DNA from: Rhineura floridana
Lineage: Eukaryota; Chordata; Lepidosauria; Squamata; Rhineuridae
Length of the DNA stretch: 64,000 bases
Direction of reading: 5' to 3'
Assembly (NCBI RefSeq): GCF_030035675.1
Contig: NC_084480.1
Coordinates: forward strand, 284,914,394 to 284,978,393
Shown here: positions 33,931 through 45,363 of the stretch, piece after piece
Numbering within the stretch: the first letter of the stretch is position 1
Layout: every line of letters starts with the position of its first letter
The notes under the pieces: generated by a model
What the model saw: only the letters and a program-made list of their open reading frames with translations
Told to the model about the DNA's origin: nothing
The model's database searches: none
Position numbers and translations under genes: made by a program

Positions 33931-34992
33931 GTTATCTTTAAATGCTTATAGAAGCGATAAAATCCCCCAGACCAAGAGGTCCGTTCATAAATGTAGGCAG
34001 CAACTGGCGGGCAACCGCACAAATCGCAGTGTTTGCCTTCCGCTGATTTTGAGACTTTGTTTTCCTTTCTCATACTTGCCTCCCTCACGGTATTAAGCAC
34101 GAGAGGCAGCCCACACAACCTATATACCCCCACCCCCAATATTTTTGCATCCATCACAAAACAAGTAGCACGAGGACTTTACTCTCTCGCTGCGGCTTCA
34201 GAGGTGGATGGGGGGACCGCACAACAGAAAGAGGGGGATGGCGTGGGTAAGGGGAGGCAGCGGCTCTGGGGCGGGATTAGCTTGGATTTGCGAGAGGCCA
34301 AGCAGAGCCGGAGTTGCCGCTGCAAGCCCCCCTCCCCATCCTTTCTCCCTCCTTCCCACTGGCTGGATGACCTGCCAATCTGCCTTGTAATCCTGCAGGA
34401 ATTTTCCCAAGGCTTTTAAACTACGAATCGCGCTCCCACCACACCAAAGGGCAGTCGAGCCGAAAGTGGGGGCCTGTCTGGGACCGGCGAGGCGCTGCTC
34501 CCCCCTTCCCTGTGGCCAATTCCGTGCCGTTCCCTTCCTCGCCCAAACTTTTGTTGCACTTCTTTCTGCCTTCACTTCTTTTTGCACGACACCAGAGCCA
34601 GTCGCTCTCCAGCAGCCAAGGGGACGGGCTTGGATCGGAGGAAGGCGAGGCGAGCCGGGTGAGCGGGCGGCGGACCGGCTACAGCGGCCCTCACGAGCAG
34701 CCCATCAACCCCCCTTTCCCCTTCGCTTCCAGCCTTCGGAGCCAGCCAACTCCGCCCTGAAGCCAGCCGGCCAGCCAGCCAGCGAGTGAGGAGGAGCGGC
34801 GGAGGCAGCGGCGCTCGCCAGAGCCAAGACGAGGAAAGAGGGCAAGAGGGGGAGCTAGCGAGTCCATCGCATCTGGCGACGAGGAGGGGGGGATCATAGT
34901 AGGATCTGCCTGGGAATCTCTCTCTCTCTTTTTGGGAGCCTGGACGTGTCCATTGATTGCTACCCAAAGCAAGAGCTGCAACCCCGGGAATA
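33931..34992 (+). promoter_or_regulatory. SDC2: SDC2 promoter/5' UTR, copy A
   Basis: GC- and CpG-rich 1.06 kb directly upstream of the exon in copy A, nearly identical to 57102-58161 (copy C) and matching the parts of copy B that remain. The first duplicated bases are gttatctttaaatgcttata at 33931. No TATA box stands out; it resembles a CpG-island promoter. The start of transcription cannot be placed from sequence. Confidence 0.7.
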
Positions 34993-35052
34993 ATGTGGAA
35001 CGCGTGGATACTGCTTGCTTTCACCTTGATGGCCTGCGTCTCTGGAGAGACG
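34993..35052 (+). CDS. SDC2: Syndecan-2-like exon 1 (signal peptide), copy A
   Basis: 20 codons, MWNAWILLAFTLMACVSGET, ending at a strong donor gtacgt (35053). As I recall it, human syndecan-2 begins MRRAWILLTLGLVACVSAES, giving 12 of 20 identities at equal length: an AWILL core, ACVS before the cleavage site, and E near the end. Syndecan-2 is a heparan-sulphate transmembrane proteoglycan; this exon supplies its ER signal peptide. The long GC-rich leader and large intron fit. Copy A differs from copy C by one base (codon 11, Thr for Ala). Downstream exons are not in the window. Confidence 0.68.
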
Positions 35053-35789
35053 GTACGTCTTCTCTTTTTTTTTAAGTGTTATTCTTTTGGGAGGGGGGAG
35101 GAAAGAAAGAAAGAAACAGGAGCAACTGTGGGGTGAATCCCTAGTGGCTACGTCACAATCCCATTCTGGGAGCAATTCTTTGCAGCCAGCCACCCCACCA
35201 GCCCTGCAGTAAACCCCGATTCCATGCTGCATTTGGTCAACTGGTGCAGATAAACAGCCCTCCCCTCCCCTCCGTGCAGGCACGTTAGCCCCCCTGGACA
35301 TCTCCGCGCCCGGAGGAACTTGGCTTGACTTCTTTCTGATGCTCAAGGAGTCCTTTTTTCTTACCCACCCGACTGGGCTAGTGCTTGTAGCTGGTAACAC
35401 GGATTGTCATGCTGTGTATTTTGGGGGGTGGGGGAGGTTTCTTTTTGAAAGAGCAGCGTGAAAGTCTCACTTCTCAATTCTAGAAGCCTGGTTCGGCCCT
35501 GAATTGGGGGAAGAGAGGTGGGGGCGATTGGGGGCTTGGCTAAGTTGGGGAGGGGAGGAAGGATGAGACGCCCCTGCTGTTCCCACATCTGTGGTGCAGA
35601 CGTTTTGCTGAGGTCATTTGCAAAGATCAAAACTTTTTAAACAGAAGGGGCACTTTGGTCTTTCGGCTCTTCCATGATGATCGGGGAAAGAAGAGTAGAG
35701 CCCACTGTATTTTACAAAGCAGTGATTTTCCCTCCACCCCAGAATTGGGGCCAGTCTCTCGCAGTGAGGGATATTGATTAGTAAGAGGC
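35053..35789 (+). other. SDC2: SDC2 intron 1 start, copy A
   Basis: Matches 58222-58950 of copy C. It stops at '...agtaagaggc', where the ERV-L LTR begins; the next 0.8 kb of the unit is missing here. Confidence 0.8.
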
Positions 35790-36400
35790 TGTATACCCTT
35801 CAGGTTCTTTTTTGGGTTACCAGATATGAGAATCAGACGTGAGGTTTGCTTACAAAGAGTTAAAATTTACTGAGTTCACTTGCAAAGCATACAGCCAAGT
35901 ATCCCCAATAAAAGTGGATCAGCCACACAGCTCTGCAGTAGCTGGTGTCAGACTGAACATCCATATTGGGCACAAGAGATATTTTTATAGCATGAAAATT
36001 GGCATACAAACTGATACTACATATATGATTAATGATCTTCAAGACATCAAAGCAATACATCATGGCACCTGTTGCATACCTAGCCTTTAACAGGACATCT
36101 TCAAAAGCAATATGATTGCCAGCAAGCTATCTATCTCTAAGATATCTGGTCATCCCACCTTATCTTCTAACAGGCAGCTGATAACACACCTGTACTATCC
36201 CATCATTGACCGTCCCTTGACCCATCCACCTGTCTAGGAGTATGACATATGCTTAAGCACAATTGTACAACAACAACAACTGATAAGCTTACCCCCTAAT
36301 ATGTGCCTAACAGGGCATCGATATCATCTTGATTTAATGAGGTACCTTCCCAGCATCATTCTGGGCAAGCTATCATATGCTCATTAAAAACCTAGATTAG
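35790..36400 (-). mobile_element. ERV-L 3' LTR (right edge uncertain)
   Basis: The left edge is exact against copy C (host 'agtaagaggc', then tgtataccc). On the minus strand a TATAAAA box lies near 35978, followed by the U5-like end. The U3 start cannot be fixed because no second LTR remains; it could lie anywhere from about 36155 to 36640. Confidence 0.6.
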
Positions 36401-36649
36401 GCTCCAGGTGGCCATGAGCTGATCTAACATGCCCAAGAATGCTGGGGCCCTAAAGGGGAATACAATCCTTCCGGCTAATAACAAATGTGCTGGATATATT
36501 GGCTTAAGGCTATACTTTATATATTTTGCTGGAACAAGGTATACATTCCACCCCTGGATGGTCAAAGGACGTCTCCATGCACTTCGCATTACATCGCACT
36601 TCTTACCCCGGAGGGCCGGTTCTTTGTTGCCCTGCCGTTTGACCACTCA

Positions 36650-39365
36650 GGGTATTTTGTTGGTGTACTGCCCACCTAGCTGCCCAATTGACTCCCTAAC
36701 TGAGCTGACGGAGGTGGTCTTGGATGTACTGCTGAGATCCCCTAGACTCTTGGTGCTGGGGGATGTCAACATTCATGCCGAGGCCGCCTTGTCTGGGACA
36801 GCTCAGGACTTCATGGCTTCCATGACAACCATGGGGCTGTCTCAATACGCTGTTGGCCCAACACATACAGCAGGACACACTCTAGATCTAATTTTTGCCA
36901 CTGGATGGGGAGATGGTGATCTGAATGTAGGGAACTTTACATCGATCCCTTTGTCATGGACAGATCACCGCTTGTTGAGGTTTGGACTTACAGCGACCTC
37001 TTCCCTCTGCAAGGGTGGGGGACCCATTAAGATGGTCCGCCCCCAGAGACTAATGATTCCTGAGGATTTTCAAAGGGCTCTGGGGAGTTTTTTGGCTGAT
37101 AAGGCTGGCGCTCCTGTCGAAGCCCTGGTGGAACTGTGGAATGCAGAAATGACCCAGGCAGTTGACACAATCGTCCCTGTGTGCCCTCTTCGGTGTAGAG
37201 CTCATGCAGCTCCATGGTATACTTTGGAGCTGAGAGCGATGAAACAGCATAGAAGACGGCTTGAGGGCAGATGGAGGCGAACTCCTGCTGGATGCAGTTA
37301 TGCACTGGTAAGTGCCTATACTAAGTTGTATTTAGGGGCAGTGAGGGCAGCAAAAAAGCAACACTTTGCTGCCACTATTAAATCATCTATCTGCCGTCCA
37401 GCTGCGCTTTTTAAAATTGTCTGAGGGCTCTTACATTCTGGCCCTATGGACATGATGGAGTCATCGCAGGCGCGCTGTAATGAATTTGCTAGGCACTTCC
37501 AGGATAAAATCTCTTGCATCCGCCAGGACTTAGACTCCAATGTTGTGGCAGTTGAATCGAATGAGATGTCCAGCACACAGTCCTGTCCTAGTTTTTCGGA
37601 TGAGTTTCAGTAGGTACAGCTTGAGGACGTTGACAAGGTGCTTGGACTGGTGCGTGCGACCACTTCTAGGTTGGATCCTTGCCCTTCTTGGCTAATAAAA
37701 GCAAGCAGGAATGGAACATCCGGCTGGGCCAGGGCAGTGTTTAACGCCTCACTGCGGGAGGGAGTGGTCCCTGGCCTCCTGAAAGAGGCAATAGTATGAC
37801 CACTTCTGAAGAAATTGTCCCTGGACCCAGAAAATCTCAACAACTATAGGCCAGTAGCTAATGTTCCGTTCCTGGGCAAGGTCCTTGAACGAGTGGTCGC
37901 CGACCAGCTCCAGACACTCTTGGATGAAACCGATTATCTGGATCCATTTCAGTTGGGTTTTAGACCCGGTTTTGGCACGGAGACAGCCTTGGTCGCCCTG
38001 CATGATGACCTTTGTCGGGAGACAGACAGGGGGAGTGTGACCCTGCTGATTCTCCTTGATCTCTCAGCGGCTTTTGATACCATCGACCATGGTATCCTTC
38101 TGGGACGACTCACTGATTTGGGAGTGGGCGGTACTGTGTGGCAGTGGTTCCTCTCCTACTTGGTGGGTCGTCTCCAGAGGGTAGTGCTTGGGGAGCATTG
38201 CTCGGCACCCTGGGACCTCCAGTATGGAGTTCCACAGGGGTCAGTTCTGTCCTCCATGGTCTTTAATATCTATATGGAGCCGCTGGGTGCGGTCATCAGG
38301 AGTTTTGGAGTGCGTTGCCATCAGTATGCTGATGACATGCAGCTCTATTTCTCCTTTTCATCTTTTTCAGGTGAGTCTGTCGACGTGCTGAACCGTTGTC
38401 TGGCTGCGACAATGGACTGGATGAGAGCTAACAAACTGAGGCTTAATCCAGATAAGACTGAGATGCTGCTGGTGGGGGGTTCTCCTGACAGGATGGTGGA
38501 TATTCGACCTGTTCTGGATGGGGTTACACTCCCCCTGAATGAACAGGTTCGTAGCTTGGGCGTTCTTTTAGATCCATCCCTGACACTTGAGGCCCAGATA
38601 GCCTTGGTGGCACGGGGTGCTTTTTACCAACTTCGGCTGGTGGCCCAGCTACGCCCCTATCTGGACAGAGAGAACCTTGCTTCAGTAGTTCATGCAGTGG
38701 TAACCTCGAAATTAGATTACTGCAATGCGCTCTACATGGGGCTGCCTCTGAAGACGGTTCGGAAACTGCAGCTTGTGCAGAATGCAGTGGCCAGACTATT
38801 AACGGGGACCAGACGGTCCGACCATATAACACCGATTCTGGCCCGCTTGCACTGGCTGCCTATTTGTTTCCGGGCCCAGTTCAAAGTGCTGGTTTTAACC
38901 TACGAAGCACTACACGGCACAGGACCACAATACCTGTTGGAACGCCTTCCCCGATATGTACCTGCCCATACACTACGCTCATCATCAAAGACCCTCCTCC
39001 GAGTTCCTACTCATAGGGAAGCTCGGAGGGTGGCAACACGGAAAAGGGCTTTTTCTGTGGTGGCCCCCGAACTGTGGAACACCCTTCCAGAGGAGATACG
39101 CCTGGCGCCAATGTTACTATCTTTTCAGCGCCAGGTAAAAACTTTCCTCTTTGCCCAGGCATTTTAATAGGTTAGTATGCGCTGACACTGTTTTAATCTT
39201 TCATATTTTAATATTTTAAACTTTTTATGTGTTTTATATTGTTATATGTTTATTGTATTTTTGATGTTTTCTTGTTCTTGTGAACCGCCCAGAGAGCTTC
39301 GGCTATGGGGCGGTCTATAAGTTTAATGAAATAAATAAATTAATTAAATAAATAAATAAATAAAT
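36650..39365 (+). mobile_element. L2 LINE, 5'-truncated (L2-a), inside ERV-L
   Basis: Begins within the endonuclease (ILLVYCPPSCP) and runs to the 3' tail 'cttcggctatggggcggtct' plus (aaat)n at 39325-39365. Endonuclease: GDVNIHAE and SWTDHRLL. RT: LLILLDLSAAFDTIDHGILL, GVPQGS, YADDMQLYFS. The C-terminal block HWLPICFRAQFKVLVLTYEA is intact. Three in-frame stops (near 37422, 37611 and 37798) split an otherwise continuous frame; 37815-39167 is a clean 450-codon RT segment. Dead because truncated and stopped. Confidence 0.93.
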
Positions 39366-39423
39366 ACCGCTATCATGCCTGCAATGGCCAGGGCGTCTTC
39401 TTTATCCCGCTCTTCCCAGGCCA

Positions 39424-40530
39424 TTATCTACCATACAGACAGTTTGCAGGAAGCATACATGGTGAATCTTCTCCCTTCAACAGCACGGCATAGGTATTGC
39501 CAGAACCAGCATATAATACCTCTCCTTCCATTGGGCTTGCGACCCCTGGTAGCTGTACCCATACATGTCCTCCTGTCGATCCGAAGCCTCCAGCTCCTCT
39601 TTCTGTCTGATCCGTGGGCTGGGCAATTTCGGTGACTTGCGGGACTAGGAGAGCTTTTTCTAGCACCAATTGCGCTAGCCTTTCTCCCTGTTCAAAAAGG
39701 CGAGAACTTTGAGACAAGTTATGCAGAATCACTTTCAATTCCCCCCGGAAGTCTGGGTCAATTACTCCGCCCAGCATTGTTATGCCTTTGGCGGCCAGAC
39801 TGGATCTAGCAGCTAGGCGTCCATAAACCCCTGGAGGGGTTTGGAGCCCTATACCCACTGGTATGGTGGCAGTCTCACCTTCCCCCAATCTGAATTCTTT
39901 GGGAGTGCGTATATCTAACCCTACCACCCCAGGAGTTCCCTGGACCAGAATGCAGGCTTCAGGCATCAATTTCCAGACTCTGAGCCTGCCTGCCTGTGGC
40001 AGCGGAGGTGGGTTAACTAATAGCTCCATGGGTGAACCTCCCTCCAGAAGTCCTCTCTGATTGAGCAATCGGACTGCCTCCTCCAGATTTCTTCGCAACC
40101 TCTTCAGGTCGGATCTTCCTGTTAATAGTTTCACTTGCTGTTTCAAGAGACCATTAACCCTTTCAATTAAGCCAGCGGCTTGGGGATGGTATGGAATGTG
40201 ATAGATCCAGGCTACTCCTTTATCTTCGGCCCACTTCATAATCTCTTTTCCTTTAAAGTGGGTGCCATTATCACTCTGAATCTGCTGCGGAGTTCCATAC
40301 ATTCTTTCCAAGCTGTCCAATCCTCTGATGGTGTTCTGCTGCATTGCTCGGGCATATGGGAAAGCCTGGGTCACTCCACTGAAGGTGTCTACGCATACCA
40401 GGGCACAGCGGGCCCTTGATCCTTTGGCATGGGTCCAATATATTGATTTGCCATACTTGCCCTGGTCTGGCTCCATGGGCTTATATGTCCCCAGTTCTTC
40501 TGTCCTGAGATCTTATATTGCTTGATTTTT
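39424..40530 (-). pseudogene. ERV-L integrase core and dUTPase
   Basis: The integrase core carries the DDE-type landmarks ALVCVDTFSG, SDNGTHFKG and HPQAAGLIERVNG. It is followed in one frame by a dUTPase domain (GVYGRLAARSSL, GVIDPDFRGEL). In ERV-L this fusion sits at the 3' end of pol. Fossil; split from its N-terminal part by an L2. Confidence 0.88.
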
Positions 40531-43500
40531 TATTTTATTTATTTATTTCAATTTCTATACCGCCCTTAGCCAGTGGCTCTCTGGGCGGTTCACAGCAAGG
40601 AATAAAATAAAATACAATAAAATACAAAGTCACATAAAATCATTAAAAACATACAGTTTGAGCATTTAACATATATTAAAACAATAAAGTAAATTAAATT
40701 AACATTAAACATTAAAATGCCTGGGAGAATAAAAAGGTTTTGACCTGGCGCCGAAAAGATAGAAGTGTAGGCGCCAGCCACACCTCATCGGGGAAACTAT
40801 TCCATAATTCGGGGGCCACCACTGAAAAGGCCCTAGATCTTGTTACAGTGCTCCGAGCTTCCCTATGAGACGGGACTCGGAGGAGGGCCTTTGATGTTGA
40901 ACGTAGTGAGCAGGTAGGTTCATACCGGGAGAGGCATTCCGCAAGGTATTGTGGTCCCGCACCGTGTAAGGCTTTATAAGTTAAAACTAGCACTTTGAAT
41001 CTAGCCCGGAAACAAATAGGTAGCCAGTGCAAACGCGCCAGAACAGGTGTTATATGTGCGGACTGTCTGGTCCTCGTCAGCAGTCTGGCCGCTGCGTTTT
41101 GCACTAGCTGTAGTTTCCAAATTGTCTTCAGAGGCAGCCCCACGTAGAGTGCATTGCAGTAATCCAATCTCGAGGTTACCAGAGCATGGACGACTGAGGC
41201 GAGGCCATCACTATCCAGATAGGGGCGTAGCTGGGCTACCAGCCGAAGATGGTAGAACGCATTCCGTGCCACCGAGGCCACCTGAGCCTCAAGAGACAGG
41301 AATGGATCGAAAAGAACCCCCAAGCTATGAACCTGTTCCTTCAGGGGGAGTGTAACCCCATCCAGAACAGGTTGAACATCCAACATCTGGGTCGAGAAGG
41401 CGCCCACCAACAGCGTCTCAGTCTTGTCAGGATTGAGTTTCAGTTTGTTAGCTCTCATCCAGTCCATTATCGCGGCTAGGCAACGGTTCAGCACGTTAAC
41501 AGCCTCACCTGAAGAAGATGAAAAGGAGAAATAGAATTGCGTGTCATCAGCATACTGGTGACAATGCACTCTAAAACTCCTGATGACCGCACCCAGCGGC
41601 TTCATATAGATGTTAAAAAGCATAGGGGACAGGACCGATCCCTGCGAGACTCCACAATGGAGAGTCCAGGGCATCGAGTAATGTTCCCCAAGCCCTACCT
41701 TCTGGAGACGGTCCACCAAATAGGAGCGGAGCCACTGCCAAGCAGTACCTCCAACTCCCAATTCCGTGAGTCTCTCCAGAAGGATACCATGGTCGATGGT
41801 ATCGAAAGCAGCTGAGAGGTCAAGGAGAATCAACAGGGTTACACTCCCCCCGTCCCTCTCCCGACATAGGTCATCATACAGGGTGACCAAGGCTGTTTCA
41901 GTGCCGAAACCGGGCCTAAAACCGGATTGAAATGGATCAAGATAATCGGTTTCATCCAAGAGTACCTGGAGCTGGTTGGCAACCACACGCTCTAGAACCT
42001 TGCCCAAAAATGGGACGTTCGCTACCGGTCTATAGTTGTTCAAATTATCTGGGTCCAAGGAAGGTTTCTTCAGGAGTGGTCTCACCACCGCCTCCTTCAG
42101 ACAGCAGGGGACCACTTCCTCTCTCAAGGAGGCATTTATCACTTCCCTGGCCCAATCGGCTGTTCCAACCCTGGCAGCTTTCATTAGCCAAGAAGGGCAA
42201 GGATCCAGTACGGAAGTGGTTGCACGCACCAGTCCAAGTACCTTGTCAACGTCCTCAAGCTGTACCAACTGAAATTCATCCAACAAATGAAGACAAGACC
42301 GTGCTCCAGATACCTCATTAGGTTCAACTGCCATAATATCGGAGTCTAAGTCCCGGCGGATGCATGAGATTTTATCTTGGAAGTGCCCAGCAAACTCATT
42401 ACAGCGGGTTTGAGATGGTTCTAAGGTATCCGGAGGGCTAGAGTGTAGAAGCCCTCGGACAACTTTAAAGAGCTCCGCTGGGCGGTTGAGAGATGTTTTA
42501 ATGGTGGCAGCAAAATATCGCTTTTTTGCTGCCCTCACCGCTTCTGTATACAGTTTAGTGGAGGCACTTACCAAGGCATGACTGCATCCGTCGGGAGTCT
42601 GCTTCCATCTGCACTCAAGCCTCCTCCTCTCTTGCTTCATCGCTCTCAGCTCCGGGGTATACCACGGAGCTGCATGAGCTCTGCAAGGGAGAGGGCGCGC
42701 AGGAGCGATCGTGTCCACGGCCCGGGTCATTTCGGTGTTCCATAGTTCAACCAGGGCTTCAACAGAAGCGCCAGTCTTATCAGCCGGAAAATCCCCCAGA
42801 GCCCTTTGGAAACCCTGTGGATCCATTAGTCTCCGAGGTCGGACCAACTTAATAGGTCCCCCACCCTTGCAGAGGGAAAGGGACGCTGTAAGCCTAAACT
42901 TCAGCAAGCGGTGATCTGTCCATGACAATGGGGTCGATAAAAGACTCCCCACCTCCAGATCACCTTCTCCGTGTCCAGTGGCGAAGATCAAATCAAGAGT
43001 GTGCCCTGACACATGGGTTGGGCCAGTAACAAATTGAGACAGCCCCATGGTTGCCATGGAGGCCATGAAGTCCTGAGCTGCCCCAGTTAAAGCAGTCTCG
43101 GCATGGATGTTGAAGTCTCCCAGTACCAATAGTCTGGGAGACTTCAAAAATACCTCCGAGACTACCTCTGTTAGCTCAGTTAGGGAAGCTGTTGGGCAGT
43201 AGGGTGGGCAGTACACCAACAGAATTCCCAGTCTGTCTCCTTGACCCAGCACAAGGTGGAGGCACTCCAAACCAGTTGTCACCTGGACAGGGTGCTTGAT
43301 GAGCGAGAGAGAACTCCTATAGGCCACAGCTACCCCACCTCCCCGACCCTCGGATCTACCACAGCGTTGAACCGCATAGCCAGGTGGACAAAGCTGGGAA
43401 AGAGCAATTCCTCCCTGATCGCCCACCCAGGTCTCGGTTACACATGCCAGGTCGGCACCCTTGTCGACAATTAAGTCATGGATGAGGGAGATTTTATTAA

Positions 43501-44510
43501 ATACCGACCTGGCATTTAAAAGCAACACTTGGAGATCTGAGGGCTGGCTGATAGGACAACCAACATTCCTGTGGATGTGGGGAGGACCGGAACAAGGCAC
43601 AGGCACAACTTGTTTGTGACGAGTTCCCCTTATCTGGCATGTCCTCCTCACAACACCATACCTCCCATTACCCGTCACTACATTAATTGGGGCCCCCGAA
43701 AGTCCCCCCGTTCGGAGCAGAGTCCTCTCTCCCAGGCACATAGTAAAAATATATAAAATTCACAGTCACATACTCAATACTCAATCAATTTCATTCACAC
43801 TCAGACAATACATAAATTAACTACAATAAATTCAAGGTTACACAATTCATAATCACTCAACTCCATTCATACTACACACGAACCATAAATAAAACAATCA
43901 CAACAAGAGTTAAATGCTCCACAAACAGAAATAACAGTGGACCGGCTTGACCAAGATGGTAAAAGGTCAGATGATGGCAGCAACCGGGAGCTGCAACAAT
44001 AATAGTAGCAGCATCCGCATTCAGGACGTCAACAGCAGCAGCACAATAACGGTGGCGGTAATAGCAACGGCGACGTCTGCATCCGGTAAACAGCAGATAA
44101 TAGCAGATGTTGGCCGCAGCCGCAACGATGATGGCAGCATCTATACCCAGGCAGACGACCTGCTCGCCTAGCAACAACGGCACAGCAACAGTCCCGCGCC
44201 CCGACAAAACGGCAACAGCACAAGCCTAACCCGTAACGCTTCAGCAACAGGCTGTAGCAGTAGCCGCGCCCAGAGTAACAATGGCGGCGGCAGCCACAAT
44301 CCGGGGCCACGGCGTCACAGCAATGTCCCAGCAGCCACGGCCGCATCGGAGATGACGACGGTGACAGCGCCCGCAACGGCAGAGGCAGGGCACCGACAAC
44401 GGCCACGCCCCGGCTCGCAGCGACGGCCCAACCCGGTCTGCAGACCGCAACAGCAGCCGCACACAGATCAACAACGGCGGTGGCAGCCAAAATCCGGGGC
44501 CGAGGCTGCA
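40531..44510 (-). mobile_element. Near-full-length L2 LINE (L2-b), about 4.0 kb
   Basis: Minus-oriented with a GC-rich, CNG-repetitive 5' leader (43742-44510), one long ORF (40712-43741), a short 3' UTR and an (aaat)n tail at 40531-40552. It sits between the two integrase halves of the ERV-L. It is closely similar to the L2 at 48749-50530 (few differences per line by eye), so the subfamily was recently active. Confidence 0.92.
40712..43741 (-). CDS. L2 endonuclease-reverse transcriptase, 1009 codons
   Basis: An uninterrupted frame. An APE-type endonuclease occupies roughly residues 70-300 (LLLNARSVFNK, TETWVGDQGG, GDFNIHAE, SWTDHRLL), then a linker and the reverse transcriptase from about 500: LLILLDLSAAFDTIDHGILL, GVSQGSVLSPMLFNIYMKPL (usual GVPQGS), YADDTQFYFS catalytic box. 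The C-terminal block HWLPICFRARFKVLVLTYKA follows. Length is that of complete L2 ORF2 proteins. Catalytic residues appear present; the Pro-to-Ser change in GVPQGS may reduce activity. No separate ORF1 was recognised. Confidence 0.92.
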   Translation of the reverse strand: MCLGERTLLRTGGLSGAPINVVTGNGRYGVVRRTCQIRGTRHKQVVPVPCSGPPHIHRNVGCPISQPSDLQVLLLNARSVFNKISLIHDLIVDKGADLACVTETWVGDQGGIALSQLCPPGYAVQRCGRSEGRGGGVAVAYRSSLSLIKHPVQVTTGLECLHLVLGQGDRLGILLVYCPPYCPTASLTELTEVVSEVFLKSPRLLVLGDFNIHAETALTGAAQDFMASMATMGLSQFVTGPTHVSGHTLDLIFATGHGEGDLEVGSLLSTPLSWTDHRLLKFRLTASLSLCKGGGPIKLVRPRRLMDPQGFQRALGDFPADKTGASVEALVELWNTEMTRAVDTIAPARPLPCRAHAAPWYTPELRAMKQERRRLECRWKQTPDGCSHALVSASTKLYTEAVRAAKKRYFAATIKTSLNRPAELFKVVRGLLHSSPPDTLEPSQTRCNEFAGHFQDKISCIRRDLDSDIMAVEPNEVSGARSCLHLLDEFQLVQLEDVDKVLGLVRATTSVLDPCPSWLMKAARVGTADWAREVINASLREEVVPCCLKEAVVRPLLKKPSLDPDNLNNYRPVANVPFLGKVLERVVANQLQVLLDETDYLDPFQSGFRPGFGTETALVTLYDDLCRERDGGSVTLLILLDLSAAFDTIDHGILLERLTELGVGGTAWQWLRSYLVDRLQKVGLGEHYSMPWTLHCGVSQGSVLSPMLFNIYMKPLGAVIRSFRVHCHQYADDTQFYFSFSSSSGEAVNVLNRCLAAIMDWMRANKLKLNPDKTETLLVGAFSTQMLDVQPVLDGVTLPLKEQVHSLGVLFDPFLSLEAQVASVARNAFYHLRLVAQLRPYLDSDGLASVVHALVTSRLDYCNALYVGLPLKTIWKLQLVQNAAARLLTRTRQSAHITPVLARLHWLPICFRARFKVLVLTYKALHGAGPQYLAECLSRYEPTCSLRSTSKALLRVPSHREARSTVTRSRAFSVVAPELWNSFPDEVWLAPTLLSFRRQVKTFLFSQAF

Positions 44511-44670
44511 ATGACGCAATTTTGCTGCAGACAGGGCAGTTTTGGATGAAGTCTTCTATGTCCTTTTTGGATAGAGGCAAGCCTCACTGCTTAGCCCATT
44601 CCCATGTGGAGTCCACCCCTCGGTGTCCACATCGAGTATGTGCCCAGTCTGCTAAAGCTATTTCTATTCC
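44511..44670 (-). pseudogene. ERV-L integrase N-terminal (zinc-binding) part
   Basis: Reads LSKKDIEDFIQNCPVCSK, the CxxC half of the HHCC integrase finger, ending where L2-b begins. Fossil. Confidence 0.75.
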
Positions 44671-45354
44671 TCAGACTCTGGCTAGGCTGTCGGCCTCTAT
44701 ATTTCCTGGAGGGGTTGTAACAGCACGAGCGTCCACATGTCCTACATATATCCCACCCTGGCAAGCTATGGTATATATTTCTTGCCACATGTTTGCCCCC
44801 CAAACTGGCTGCCCATGGGGGGCCCAGTCTCTGGCTTGCCTGTTGGCGATCCACAGGGTGGCTCCCTTGAACACTGCCCAGGAATCTGTGTAGATGTACA
44901 GGGGTCTTCTAACTTCCCCCGTTATTACCATCCACACAGCTCGTAACTTGGCCCATTGACTCGACTGACCTAGGCCTTCATCCCAGTACAGAGTTTGATC
45001 TTCTGGCTGATATGCAACTGCTGCCCACTGGCGTGCTCCTGCAGAGCCCGTGGCGGATCCGTCAGTGAACCAAGTGTGCTGTTGGTCATCTGGCGAAAGT
45101 TGGGCTAGTGAAGCCGCCTCTTGTATGGGAGATTTGGTGATATTTAGGTCCTCTTCAGTTTCGTCACCTTCCTTGGCTTCCCAAGTGACAGCTCCTAAAT
45201 AAGTCACCATTTGGTCACTAATAGGAGAGGCCACCCCATGGCTCCGCTGCTGCAGGTAAATTCGCCACTTGACCAGAGTTGGATGTTGTGCTGCTCCTGT
45301 TCGCTCCAGCCTCGTATCGGTCACCCAACTGGCTATTGGGTATTGTGTCCTCAC
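44671..45354 (-). pseudogene. ERV-L RNase H region
   Basis: TWFTDGSATGSAGARQWAAV (first Asp motif), QSSQWAKLRAVWM (Glu motif), YIYTDSWAVFKG (Asp motif) and VGHVDAR: the RNase H signature in the ERV-L style (TDSWAV). Fossil. Confidence 0.88.
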
Positions 45355-45363
45355 TTGGATCTG

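Noticed and set aside
34208-34789. Small proteins in the copy A leader (60-129 codons)
   Set aside because: Overlapping frames on both strands of GC-rich 5' UTR/promoter DNA, without conserved motifs; the homologous frames in copy C differ in start and end.
43872-44580. Alanine/cysteine-rich open frames near 44 kb as an L2 ORF1
   Set aside because: The sequence is a CNG-rich leader giving low-complexity peptides on both strands; no ORF1 domain is visible.
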